The notes under the pieces are model-generated. The model saw nothing but the letters and a program-made list of their open reading frames with translations. It searched no databases and had not been told where the DNA came from. A stretch of 64,000 bases of DNA from Dendrobium chrysotoxum (Eukaryota > Streptophyta > Magnoliopsida > Asparagales > Orchidaceae): the NCBI GenBank assembly GCA_019925795.1, contig CM034313.1, positions 2,884,501-2,948,500 on the forward strand. Direction: 5' to 3'. Below are positions 20,353 to 30,953 of this stretch, one piece after another (position 1 is the stretch's first letter; every line of letters begins with the position of its first letter). Both the position numbers and the translations under genes were made by a program.

Positions 20353-20981
20353 ATACTAACCGGCACGTGCGAATCTCGTGCGCTCCTCTTCGGATCGGTG
20401 GCGGAGAAGACAGTATAAACAAGAACAAAAGTTCCGATGATCTCCGCCCCCAAAGCCGTCCCTTTCGAATACCCATCCGCCACCTCATTCGCTCCGCCGC
20501 CATATCTGGTGTAATACGCCTTCTGAAACGCTTTAGCTAAACCTGCCCCGCATATAGCTCCGAGACACTGCGCCACCATATAAAGCAGGGCTCTAAAAAG
20601 CGAGACTTTGCGAGCAATGAAAAGGCCGAAGGTCACGGCCGGGTTTATATGGCCGCCGGAGATGCCGGCGGTGCTGTAGACGAGGATGAAGATCATGCCG
20701 CCGAAAGCCCAGGCGATGCCGAGGATTCCGACGCCTTCGCAGTCGGCGTTGGGGGACAGGAGGGGATCGGATTGGTGGCTGTATCCGATGACGGTGAGGA
20801 TCGTGACGTAGAGGAAGAGGAGGGTGGCGACGAACTCGGCGATGGCTGCGCGGTAAAGAGACCATTTTGCGAGTTCTTCGAAGTCGAAGAGAGCGGAGGG
20901 AGGGGGGTCGGTGTAGTCTTTGACGGTGTACTCAGTGACGGTTTGGGAGCCGGATTCGATTACTTCGACGTCTTTACCCAT
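18284..20981 (-). CDS. Aquaporin, PIP2 subfamily
   Basis: Plasma-membrane water channel. Exons: 20361-20981, 18521-18661, 18284-18397; all junctions are GT-AG and in phase, giving 291 aa. Seen: six membrane segments, first NPA at residues 113-115, second at 234-236. The aromatic/arginine filter is F93, H222, T231, R237, as in water-selective PIPs. Gating residues matching spinach PIP2;1 are present: S127 in loop B, H205 in loop D, S286 in the C-terminal GSFRSNA. Short N-terminus and that C-terminal tail place it in PIP2 rather than PIP1. Odd point: residue 227, in the ATI-x-VTGTGINPAR segment, is His where PIPs have Pro. Intron 1 (1.7 kb) starts with a CT-rich tract and contains an inverted-repeat element; intron 2 is 123 bp. 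A MITE follows the stop codon. Confidence 0.95.
19004..19274. mobile_element. Long-TIR element in PIP2 intron 1
   Basis: The ends are inverted copies over about 70 bp: 'gggggatgtacatacata' at the left and its near-complement 'tatgtatgtaaatcccc' at the right, with matching 'tttcatgct' and 'ctaacatccaaaactttaa' blocks inside. About 270 bp, non-coding. The target duplication is unclear, so the superfamily is not assigned. Confidence 0.7.
20311..20347. repeat. (GA)n microsatellite next to a splice donor
   Basis: About 18 GA units on plus; on the gene's sense strand it is (CT)n starting about 13 nt after the exon 1 donor of PIP2. Confidence 0.92.
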
Positions 20982-21130
20982 CTGGGTCTTGATGCTCTGG
21001 TTTGGCTTGATGGGCGAGGGAGTGGGAGGGGGACGATGGAGGTGAGTGGGTATTTATGGAAGGTGGGAGGTGACCACACCAGGGAGGTGAGGGGCAGAGA
21101 TTTTTTATTTGGGAGAAGAAAAGAGAATAA
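20982..21130 (-). promoter_or_regulatory. PIP2 leader and core promoter
   Basis: Upstream of the ATG at 20981 the minus strand shows CCATAAATACCC (about 21049-21060), a TATA-like box about 70 bp from the start codon, implying a short leader of about 40 nt. GC content falls sharply beyond 21120. Confidence 0.5.
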
Positions 21131-22024
21131 ATATATTTTTTAATTATTATTAGAATTTGCAGTAAAATTATTGGATTAATTTTGGTAGAAAAATATTTAG
21201 CCCTTTAAATGGCCTCCTAATTTTTTACAAAGGATCAAAATTGTCCTCCGCTATTTAAAATTCCTATTTTAGCCCTTTAAATTTTTTAAATAGAGCCCTA
21301 AATAATCTCACAGAAGAATTAATTTAATCCATATTTAAAAATTCAATGGATCAAATTGATACTTTATATAGTTGAGAGCTATTTTAATCTTTTAAAAAAA
21401 GTTGGGAATCAATTCGGTCATTTGCTTAGTTATGTTTAAGATAGTACATACATAGGCCATTAATATTGCACCAATCTTAATGCATATTTGAGCACTTTTA
21501 TGCTCATATTAATCACTTTTTTATTAGGACATACCCTAACATTAAAATTTTCATAAAATTTAAAATAATGAATTTTTTTTTATATGTTGTAGTTGCTTTA
21601 TAGCAAATTTAATAATTTTGAGATGAGATCATAATTATAATTTATTGAAAATATTTTGACAAAATATATTTTTTATTTTAATTTTCTACGTGATAGAAGA
21701 AAGAAATGAGCTCGTAAAAGTATTTTTAGTCATCAGCTTCTCTCATAAGAGATTGTTACATATGAATAAAAGCAGGCAAATACATTTTAGGAATAATCAA
21801 AATGTGTATTTTGATAATTCCTAATATGCCTCTGCTTGCTTTTATCTATACATAATTAATTTGTTATGAGTTAGGTTATCCAATAAGAGTCGTGCTTCAG
21901 CTTAATAATTAATTTAATTTAATTTATTTTTAAAATCTCATTTAATTAATCAATCAATTAGATAACCTTATTTGATTTTATATATTATATTTAGCTTTGC
22001 TTAAAAAATGAATTTTTAAGCTTA
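21131..22024. other. AT-rich intergenic DNA
   Basis: No gene or complete repeat recognised. Confidence 0.5.
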
Positions 22025-22340
22025 TTTATTTAATGGGCCCACCTAAACAATAATTGAGCTTTAGCTCTCCTCGTTTTATAGTGAGTGCGGGCGAGAAATT
22101 GGGTGCGTTTTGGGTGCGGAGGCGCACACTGCTTATTATTTATTATCTTACTTTCTCGGGTTTAAATATGCCGGCCTGACCGACCAGTCCAAAACTTCGC
22201 TTTCGTGGGCCCGTTTGTAACTATCTAGCTTGAAACTGGAAGCAACAAGCAAATGGGCCCATGTGTTTTAGTGGGTAGGCCCAAATATGTTTTAGCAAGC
22301 TGGGTCGGCTTGTTTGTAGCTGTGTGTCGGCCCATTTTAT
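22025..22340. promoter_or_regulatory. Cluster of TGGGCC/GGCCCA motifs without a gene
   Basis: GC-richer island with five site II-like motifs (near 22034, 22206, 22254, 22277, 22329) in 300 bp. Such motifs mark promoters of housekeeping genes and are bound by TCP factors. No coding exon lies on either side within reach, so this is a candidate promoter of a non-coding transcript or an orphaned promoter. Confidence 0.4.
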
Positions 22341-22714
22341 GCAGAATACATCAAAGAACTTTACAGCGCAGGCTCTCTATTTTGATGATTAAAAAACAAA
22401 GTGAAAGATTATGGAATCAATTTATAGAATAATAAAGCTTAAAATTTCAGTAAAGTTTATTCATGTTTTGAAATATAATAAGATAATATAATTAGAATGA
22501 GATTATAATAATTTAGTATCATATTAACAAATTATTATATTCATTGTACGAAAGCTTATAAAAATATTACAAATTTATTGATGGATTGAAAATGAATGAT
22601 AGATTCAAGGAAGTTATTAGCTCTGATAATTGAGAGGAGAAGAAAAAGGAAGCTCAATGATAGAGAAAGAGGCCATTTCGTTTCGTTCATTGATTTCATT
22701 TGAATGATATCTTA

Positions 22715-22834
22715 GGTTTCGTTTGGGACAGCTTTTTTATTGCTTCTTAAAGTAACTTTTTAATATAAAAATTAAAAATTTCATACTAAAAAATTGCTTT
22801 AAGAAGCAGTAAGAAAGTCATCCCAAACAAAGCC
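22715..22834. mobile_element. Tourist-like MITE
   Basis: GGTTTCGTTTGGGACAGC terminus and its complement, TTA duplications at 22712-22714 and 22835-22837. Confidence 0.85.
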
Positions 22835-23081
22835 TTAATGTTATATATAAACTCATAAAAATACTATCTATACATATGTGATATTGAACAATATTTTTTT
22901 TAATAATAGTTTTTTAATATAATATGTTGAACAACATTTTTAGCTCAAAATTATAAGTTGACTTAGGGTTCATTGGGAGCAATTTCTTCACAATTTTTTA
23001 CAAAACAACCCTCACAATTTATTTTGCTAAAACATTTTCAGTACTTTTATTTTTGTAATTAGTTGCATCTTTTTACACTTA

Positions 23082-23327
23082 TGTTTCATTTGGAACGACT
23101 TTCTTACTGCTTTCTAAAGCAGCTTTCTAGTACATAAAATGTTAGTTCAAAAAAATATTGTACTAAAAAACTGCTAAAAAAAGCAGTAAGAAAGCCGTCC
23201 CAAACGAAGGCTTCGTTTGGGACGACTTTTTTGTTGATTCTTAAAGCAGCTTTTTAGTACAAAGATTAACATTTTATACTAGAAAGCTGCTTTAAGAAGC
23301 AACAAGAAAATCGTCCTAAACGAAGTC
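23082..23327. mobile_element. Head-to-tail dimer of Tourist-like MITEs
   Basis: Two hairpins joined at about 23209-23210 through 'aaacgaaggcttcgttt' with no TTA between them. TTA is present only at the outer ends (23079-23081 and 23328-23330). Confidence 0.8.
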
Positions 23328-24481
23328 TTAATGTCATTTTCATGTTGGCTTTTTTACTTAACCTAAAAAATATATGATCAGTCTATCTAATCCTTAAAAA
23401 AAAAAAAAAAAAAAAAAATATTTTTTCTTGAATTCCCAAAGAATATAAATGGGTTTGGTAAGGATTAGGCAAAGCTCTAAATGTCTTATTTAACCAACCT
23501 AAAACTCAGCCTAATTGAACCCATTCTAAATGTCTTGCTTTGTCTTTGATGCCGACTTTCAATTATTTGAGTATTATTGCTACCTAACTTAGTAAAAGAC
23601 ACTTATTTTTTAATAATAATTAGAAAATTTTTATAATCCCTAAAGATAATTAATTTATTTTTTAATTATCCAATTATCTAACTAATTAAAATAAAGGAGA
23701 AAATAGGCTAAGCTTCTATGGGCACCTCATAAGCTTGGTAAGCTACCGTCTTTCCTATTAGCTAATTAGTGACTAATTATCATATTTTTAATGCTTGGAG
23801 GTGTCAGATGTTAAGTCATTAGGATCATTAAATAAGAGAATTTATATTTAGACCTTTTACTATAGCACTTTTAAGTTTTGAAAATTTTAAGAAAATAATT
23901 TATGTATTATGGGTGTTTGGGATAGCTTTTTCATAACCTTACTTTTTAAACTTCAATCACAACTCATTTGGCTATTACTTTCTCTTTATGTTTTTAAAGT
24001 TTATGTGCTGGGAAGCTGTTTTTTACAACAGCTTTACAATTATTTTTACAAAAAGTTGTAAATAGGCTCTATGATAGTTTCAAATTTTTTTCATTTTAAA
24101 AGTATAGTAATTGATATAAATTATTATAAATATTTTGTAATTATCATTCCATAAAGGCTAAGAAAATATTGGTCAAACAACATTGAATTTTTATTGGAAA
24201 AAATAAATAAAATCGCTAATTAATTTGTCAAAGCATTTGTATGAGATATCATTGAAGATTCTTTTGTAACTTGTAATATGTATTGTTATTTATGTAGACC
24301 AATGAAGACCTTTGGTCCTATGACAGGTTTTGTGATGAAAATAAGAGGTCTAATGACACATTAGTTGGGGATTAAATGGGGACAAAGAATATGAGCTTGG
24401 AGAGAGTCATGTCCCTAAAATATGAATGTGATAATGAAGGATGGAAATAAATTCAATTAGGGGTAGAATTAGTCTTAGTTC
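23328..24481. other. AT-rich intergenic DNA
   Basis: Poly-A stretch near 23396-23419; otherwise AT-rich with no gene. A diverged MITE-like inverted stretch may lie near 23930-24070 but its ends are not clear. Confidence 0.4.
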
Positions 24482-24797
24482 TTAAGAGGGCAAATTTATA
24501 AAAAAAAAATTAAAAAATATATTTAAAAAAAACTGTAAGCGATGAAACTCTAAGAGACTAGGTCGAACCATAGAAGTCGGCAGCAACATCCTGCTTGCAA
24601 CCGAAGGTATCGCCATGGTGAACCGGTGATGCTGTTGTGTAGAGAAAAGAAGCGAAAAATGGGGCACAACAACCCGAGGTGCAGAGCAGGCAGCATCAAC
24701 CGAAGGCCTTCGAGGCGTGTGCGGGATACTCGAGCAGATTAGATACAGCTGTGGGGTCAAATAGGACAAATTAATTTTTTAAGGGGGGAGCAAATTT
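24482..24797. other. GC-richer island flanked by a short direct repeat
   Basis: About 230 bp of balanced composition inside AT-rich DNA, flanked by 'ttaagagggcaaattta' (left) and 'ttaaggggggagcaaattta' (right). The minus-strand ORF (24482-24769, 95 aa) shows no domain. Likely an inserted or captured fragment of unknown origin. Confidence 0.4.
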
Positions 24798-24915
24798 ACA
24801 GAATTGCCATTATGAAATTAATTGAGCCATTATCTTGCCGCTTATCACTAAATCACCTGGTGGCAGAGAATTATTGTCATGATCTGTTAGATTTCTAATT
24901 TCATGTCTCTCCTAG

Positions 24916-25093
24916 GAGAGATTATTACGTGCGGAGTCCGGACACAAAGAACCGTTCAGTTTTGTGACTGCGAACAGTAAAGCATAGTTATTGTTCATCA
25001 CTATGCTTTTACTTTTCACCATGCGCTTTTACTGTTCACGATCACAAAACTGAACGATTCTCTGTATTCGAACTCTACACATAATAATCCCTC
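24916..25093. mobile_element. MULE-type MITE (copy 1)
   Basis: Termini GAGAGATTATTACGTGCGGA and a complementary right end; the interior is also palindromic around 'ttactgttca' words. Flanking 9-mers CTCTCCTAG and CTCTCTCAG agree at 7 of 9 positions. Same family as 28608-28794. Confidence 0.7.
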
Positions 25094-25747
25094 CTCTCTC
25101 AGACCATCAAATATTAGCACGTGAATCAACTATTAACATCAAATTACGATCAAAAGAATGAGACTAACAAAATCAATCAAATAATAACGATAATTATATA
25201 GTACAATTATAATCTTTAGCTTAAATCAATTAATTAATAACGATAAGCATAAGGAATGAAATAGTACAATAATAATTTTGTAGCTCAAATTTTTTTTTGC
25301 ATACATAAAAAAATATTTTTAATTCTAATTTAATATTTTATTACTTTTAGAGAAACTCCAAATCAAAAAAAATTCTGATTCTTTTTGTGTCTTTTCAAAC
25401 CTCTTTTTATCTGCCAATCATTGAAGGCCTTAATAATCCCTTAAGCAAGTACATAATTCTTCTTCCTTCATAGTACAAATAATAAAATTTGGGCAGTAAA
25501 TAAAATCCTTTCACAATATATAAAATATATTTCATATGAGATATAAAATTTATCATTATAATATTATGAGTATAGATTTCTTTGAGGTAGCTGTAACATT
25601 TTATAAAATTAATTATGAAAATTTTATAAGAAAAATAATTTAGGCATTTTGGTTGTAAAATTAATTTTTTATTATAAATTTTTTTAAAAACTAACCAAAA
25701 GAAATTATGATTATTATCTAAGAAGCAAAGCAACGAAAAAAGATATA
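25094..25747. other. AT-rich intergenic DNA
   Basis: The 108-aa minus ORF (25407-25733) is Ile/Lys/Tyr-rich with no domain, as expected of chance ORFs in AT-rich DNA. Confidence 0.4.
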
Positions 25748-25877
25748 GACTTCATTTTGGGACAGCTTTTTTATTGCTTTCTAAAATAATTTTTTATACG
25801 AAAATTTCTTGAACTAAAAATTATTGTACTAGAAAGCTGTTTTCGAAGGCAATAAGAAAGCAGTTCCAAACAAAGTC
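25748..25877. mobile_element. Tourist-like MITE
   Basis: GACTTCATTTTGGGACAGC terminus with complementary right end; the flanks read ATA on both sides rather than the usual TTA. Confidence 0.7.
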
Positions 25878-26910
25878 ATAGAGTCAATTAGAGATAACTT
25901 TATTACTACTTTGCTTTTTAGATAAAAATCACAATTTTGTTTAACTATCACTCTCGTTTATTTCAAGAAATTTCTGTGATGAAATATGTCTTTTAAAAAA
26001 TTATTTTTCTCATAGTAACTTTACAATAACATTTACAGAAATTATAATCTTTCGGAAGGCTACAACATTTTATAAATTAGTTGGAAATTTTTTATAGAGA
26101 AAGTAGCTTAGCTTCTCTGATGGCAAAAAATAGCTTTCCATCAGAGAAAATTATGAAAGCTATAAGAAAAGAGAGAAAATAGTGAGAAAGCAATAACCAA
26201 TTTAAATTATAATAGTAGAAAGTTATCTCAAACAAATCCTTAATTATCTTCTCAATTACTATTAATTGAATCTTTTGCTAATTAATAGGTCGAATTCGGG
26301 TAATTATAATCAAATATGATCTGAACCTGACCCATTAACTAAAATTGACATCCCTATTAGAACAACAGTTAATGCCAATATAATTAAACTTTGATGATGT
26401 ATGATTAACGGATAAGCTCTATAATTAAGCAAAGTAATAGAATGGATTAGCAGTTGATCCTAATTAGGTACACCTGGATGAATATTAGAAAAGTACAAGT
26501 GATTATATATCACTGATATGAACGTCCGTATTTAGTATATTATCTCATAAATGGACGGTGGAAAAAATATGGTCCGATCATCATTTTGGAAATTTCTTGT
26601 TGGGTCCATTGCAATTAGCATCATTAATTGTTAATTAATCATTTGTTAATTTTGTGATTATTGCTAATTAATTAGTCGGTGGAGGGCACCACTAATTGGA
26701 TGACAGCAAGCTTATTTGGTTGACTGGAAATTAATAAATAAACAAATGCATATTTATTTATTGTAAGTCTGGGTGTGTTTGATAGTTTTTCCTATTTTGA
26801 TTTTGAGATGATAATTACAATTCTATTTAACTACTGGATTCTTACTGTTTTCTCATTATTTTTCAAAAATTTTAATTTTGGAAAGCTATTTTTTTGTTAC
26901 TAGAAATTAA
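25878..26910. other. AT-rich intergenic DNA
   Basis: No gene seen. Contains diverged sequence resembling MITE interiors (about 25990-26230), not resolved into elements. Confidence 0.4.
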
Positions 26911-27018
26911 AACTTTATTTGGGACAACTTTTGGCAACTACTTTTTGTTGCTTTCAAGAAATTTTTTAACTAAGAAGTTGCTTTAAAAAGCAGCAAAAAA
27001 ACTTTCTCAAAAGAAGCC
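26911..27018. mobile_element. Tourist-like MITE, first of a tandem trio
   Basis: TAA at 26908-26910 on the left and at 27019-27021 on the right, the latter shared with the next MITE. Termini are more diverged than those of the other two. Confidence 0.7.
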
Positions 27019-27021
27019 TAA

Positions 27022-27141
27022 GGCTTTGTTTGGAACGGCTTTCTTATTGCTTCTTAAAACAGTTTTTTAGTACAAAAATTTTAATTTTTGTACTAAAAAG
27101 CTGCTTTAAGAAGCAGTAAAAAAGTAATCTCAAACGAAGTC
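27022..27141. mobile_element. Tourist-like MITE, second of the trio
   Basis: GGCTTTGTTTGGAACGGC terminus; TAA on both sides (27019-27021, 27142-27144). Confidence 0.85.
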
Positions 27142-27144
27142 TAA

Positions 27145-27264
27145 GGTTTCGTTTGGGACGACTTTTTTATTGCTTCTTAAAACGGAGTTGTAGTACAAAA
27201 ATTAAAAATTTTGTACTAAAACTCCGTTTTAAGAAGCAATAAAAAAGCCGTCCCAAACGAAGCC
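27145..27264. mobile_element. Tourist-like MITE, third of the trio
   Basis: Almost perfect 120-bp palindrome; TAA on both sides (27142-27144, 27265-27267). The best-preserved copy in the window. Confidence 0.9.
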
Positions 27265-27267
27265 TAA

Positions 27268-28092
27268 GTTTCTTTCCCTGCAACAACTTTACAATTAATT
27301 TTATAAAATGATGTGATGATCCCAAACAGACTCTTTGTTTAGTACTGTTTGTTTGTTGATTTTCTTTTCAGGCAGCAAACACAATTTCATTTAACTACTA
27401 TTTTATTGTTACTTTCTTATTATTTTTCAGAAATATTTTAAATGTAAAACTATTTTGGTAATCAGAATAGCTAAGTTATGGCCAATTTGAAATAGTTGTA
27501 GTATTTTATAAAGTTGATTGTGGAGAAAATATTTTAGCTGTTATAGTTACAAAAAATAGTTTTCCAACACAGTAATTTTCAGAAAGTAGTGAGAAAACAA
27601 TTAAAAAAATAACATTCAAATAAAATTATAGTTGTTGTTCGAAAATCAAAGCAAAAGAAAAGCTATCTCAAGCACCCTTACTTTTCTTATAGTAACTTTG
27701 TAACCAACTTTATAAAGCGTTGTAGTCCTAACAAACAGACCCCTAATCAAGTTAAGCCAACTTGGTTGAGTAATTTTTGGATTTTTTTTTTCAATTAAAA
27801 GGTTTCAAAATACTAATGAATTTATATTGAAAGGAATTAATATAATTTTTTATTAAATATCATTTTAAAATAAATTAAGAGTTTTGTGATTAAATTTTGA
27901 TAGGATATATTGATTTTATTATTATTTTTTATTTAATGAAAAGTTAGGTTTGATATTGCTATCATTAAGGAAGATGTTTTTATTGATTTTTGTAGTGCAA
28001 TAGAAATGATTTGTCAACATATTCATTAAACATATGGTGGTGAACAAAGAACAAAATATAAGACCAAAGTCTTAGGACAGTGATAGAAAGTT
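27268..28092. other. AT-rich intergenic DNA
   Basis: Contains sequence similar to decayed hairpin elements (27340-27730) but no clear ends; no gene. Confidence 0.4.
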
Positions 28093-28103
28093 AGAAACAT
28101 CAC

Positions 28104-28222
28104 TAGAGAGAGAGAGAGAGAGAGAGAGAGGTGATAGAAACACCACTAGATAGAAAGAGACACCACCTCTAGAGAGAGAGAGAGAGAGAGGGGATAAAAA
28201 CAGTACTAGATACCACCACCAC

Positions 28223-28258
<36 letters not shown>
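28104..28258. repeat. Three (AG)n microsatellite runs
   Basis: AG runs near 28104-28131, 28163-28190 and 28225-28258, separated by related 'acaccactaga' and 'taccaccaccactaga' spacers, so the run plus spacer is itself duplicated. Confidence 0.85.
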
Positions 28259-28262
<4 letters not shown>

Positions 28263-28607
28263 TCCATCAACGATGCAAGTGAATAGGCAAGATATTCAAA
28301 ATATTCATTTTTCGGATGGAGATGATTAGAAACACCACTTTCCAAAAGTAAAATGGGAAAGGAGGAAAAGCATTAGTTGAAATATATAGATATTGGAAAA
28401 TTTTCTTGAAAGGCTGTTATTTCTCTTCACTCGTTTATATTGGAATTAAAATTTCTTTTAGGGGCGATTTGTTTTGCTGCAGAGTACAATAAATATAATA
28501 TATTGAAAATATTTTTGAATTATGTATTGAGTATGATATAAATATAAGAGATTATTTTTTTATATTTGATTGGAAGTAAAATTAATTCAATGTAAAATCT
28601 GAAAATG

Positions 28608-28794
28608 GAGAGATTATTACGTGTAGAGTCTGGACATCGAGAATCGTTCGGTTTATGACTATGAACAGTTGTGGAGTTACTGTTCACCACTGCGCTTTTA
28701 CTGTTTACTCCTGTGCTGTTACTATGCTTTTACTGTTCATAGTCACAAAACCGAACAATTATCTGTATCCGGACTCCGCACGTAATAATCTCTC
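28608..28794. mobile_element. MULE-type MITE (copy 2)
   Basis: Termini GAGAGATTATTACGTG and its exact complement. Flanking 9-mers CTGAAAATG and CTGAAAAGG differ at one position. The interior resembles the copy at 24916-25093. The 9-bp duplication points to Mutator-like mobilisation. Confidence 0.8.
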
Positions 28795-29851
28795 CTGAAA
28801 AGGACAGTGTAGTAAGCTACTGATGGTGGCTAGTGAGGAGATTTGTGGCCATGGCAGATGGAGGCGTCTGGTGTCAACGTTGGCTATGTTAAGAATTTGA
28901 TATTCGTCCAAATCGTGCGTATTCCAAATATTGCAAATTAAGAAAATACGGAATTCCATACATTAAAGCTTTTTGCATTTGTTTTGTTTTTCCAACTAAA
29001 CATTGGAAATTTCAAAAGTTATACATTTGATTTGCTTTACATTAGTATTACTTGCAACAAAGCATATGCACGACTCGAATCTTGAGGCAACTGAGGGGTC
29101 TAATCTATTGCTTGATTTTACTCAAATTAGTTAAATTAGTGGACAAATTAGCTCAAAATAATACAAATTCTACATTTCACAATCTATCGAGCGATAAATA
29201 ATTCTTAGAGATCAAAATCATTACGGTCAAAGGGCTCTGAACTAACCAAATTAGCTCCAGTTGAATCAACCCCGCCAAATCAATTCCTAGCATGCAAAAA
29301 TTTGCAGAATGAGCAGAGGATATGCCCTAGCAATGTTGATTATGCCATTGCCACCATCATCAATGATCAAAACGCCACTGGCTCCCCTTCTGGTTAGCTG
29401 TATGTAAAGGACATACTGAGATAATCTCCAATTATAAAATTCTTGCTCATTACAAAGCAATTCATTCGGGAAGATTTAGGCTTCTTGAAATTATCATATC
29501 ACAAATGGTTAATTATCAAAAAACCCTTCCTTCGAGAAGAAGAATTGATCAATGTTAAAATGTTAGGACATTGATGTTGTTTTCTAACAATCATAATCAA
29601 GATGTGACAAATCTTCTCGGAATTTTTTTGGCCAATCTGATCATTAAAATTTTAATCCATTGCCATTGATGTATTGCTAAGATTTGGATTTAGGATGCAG
29701 CATCTTCATCAAATAGCCTTAAATCTCCTATGCTAACTTAGCTCTAAACAGCAACATCCAATCACATAAATACATATCGAGGAAGAAGAAAGTGCGAGGG
29801 TGAGTTGATGCAGAAAGAAGAGACAAGATTGACAGTTTTTTGTGAGAATAA
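28795..29851. other. Intergenic DNA, no gene seen
   Basis: Ordinary AT-rich sequence; small ORFs have no recognisable domain. Confidence 0.45.
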
Positions 29852-29956
29852 GGTTCCGTTCGAGATAATTTTTTACTACAAAAAATTTAAGTTCAATAAA
29901 TTTTTTACTAAAAAGCTGTTTTAGAAAGCAGTAAGAAAGCTATATCAAACAAAATC
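29852..29956. mobile_element. Tourist-like MITE, diverged
   Basis: TAA then GGTTCCGTTCGAGATAAT at the left; a degenerate complementary end near 29950. Confidence 0.6.
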
Positions 29957-30953
29957 AAAATGGGTGATTTGATCGAAACATTAATAGCATGGGAAAGCCA
30001 ATATTCTTTGTTACATGCAGTAAATATGACGAATTACAGGCACAGGTAGAAAACTCCAGGCAAATAGCTGTGGATATTACAGAGAGCTCGTGATCAATGC
30101 TTTGAGATGAATAAAAATAACAATTAATACAGTAGAAACATGTACTTATGATATGCATAAGGGGTGTTAAGAAATCCTAAGAAGAGCCGAAGAAATGTTC
30201 CATCTCCTATGATTCTCTAAGTGGGTCATCTATCTATCCTTTATGCAGCTCATTTTCTTCACATAAGATGCATCTCTCAAAGCACAGAGCTCCCCCATTG
30301 CCCCCTAAACTTCGAGGGGGTCATGTGGAATCACTAAGCACTTTTAACAACCCAACATAACAAGGATGGAACAAGAAAAACAAGCTCTCTGAGCAGGCTT
30401 AGATATACGAGAGGTTATAAAGAGAGGAGAAAGTAACACAGGATGCCAGAGCGAGAGTTTGAGCACACAGATTGTTAATTTTTAACAAAATAAAGAACCA
30501 AGAACCATGCATTATCATAGCAAAGATGATTAGGAGAACATGTCAATTACTCATCTCTGTTTGCAGAATTCTGTCGCTACGTGCTTGGATGAATCAAATT
30601 ATCTCATTAATGCCATTTTGAATGGATAATACAAAGTTGTTTTAAAACAACTTATTTGACATAAAATAAGAGATGCTACCTCAAATCAGGAGGTTGAGAA
30701 TGAGACATTTTCTTAATATCAGGAAAAACTGGAAAAAGTTAGATTCTCAATTCTTCTTCCCCCCGATCAAATGGATCAACACCTGCTGTGGATCACCATT
30801 CTCTATAGACTTGGGCCAACTCAACTAAAAAACTTGGGAGATAAAACAACTCTTATCCAATGACTACAGTATATATGATACAGGAATAGATGAATCTGCT
30901 CCAACAAGAGGAGCTAATTCTGAATAAAAAAATCAGGTTCTTTCATCAGTTGT
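29957..30953. other. Downstream flank of HEMA
   Basis: No gene. It presumably contains the HEMA 3' UTR just below 30953, but no clear polyadenylation signal stands out. Confidence 0.45.

Noticed and set aside
20649..21143. 164-aa ORF on plus opposite PIP2 exon 1
   Set aside because: Asp/Glu/Gly-rich antisense shadow of the GC-rich aquaporin exon; no domain.
24482..24769. 95-aa minus ORF
   Set aside because: No domain and poor coding character; described only as an island of unknown origin.
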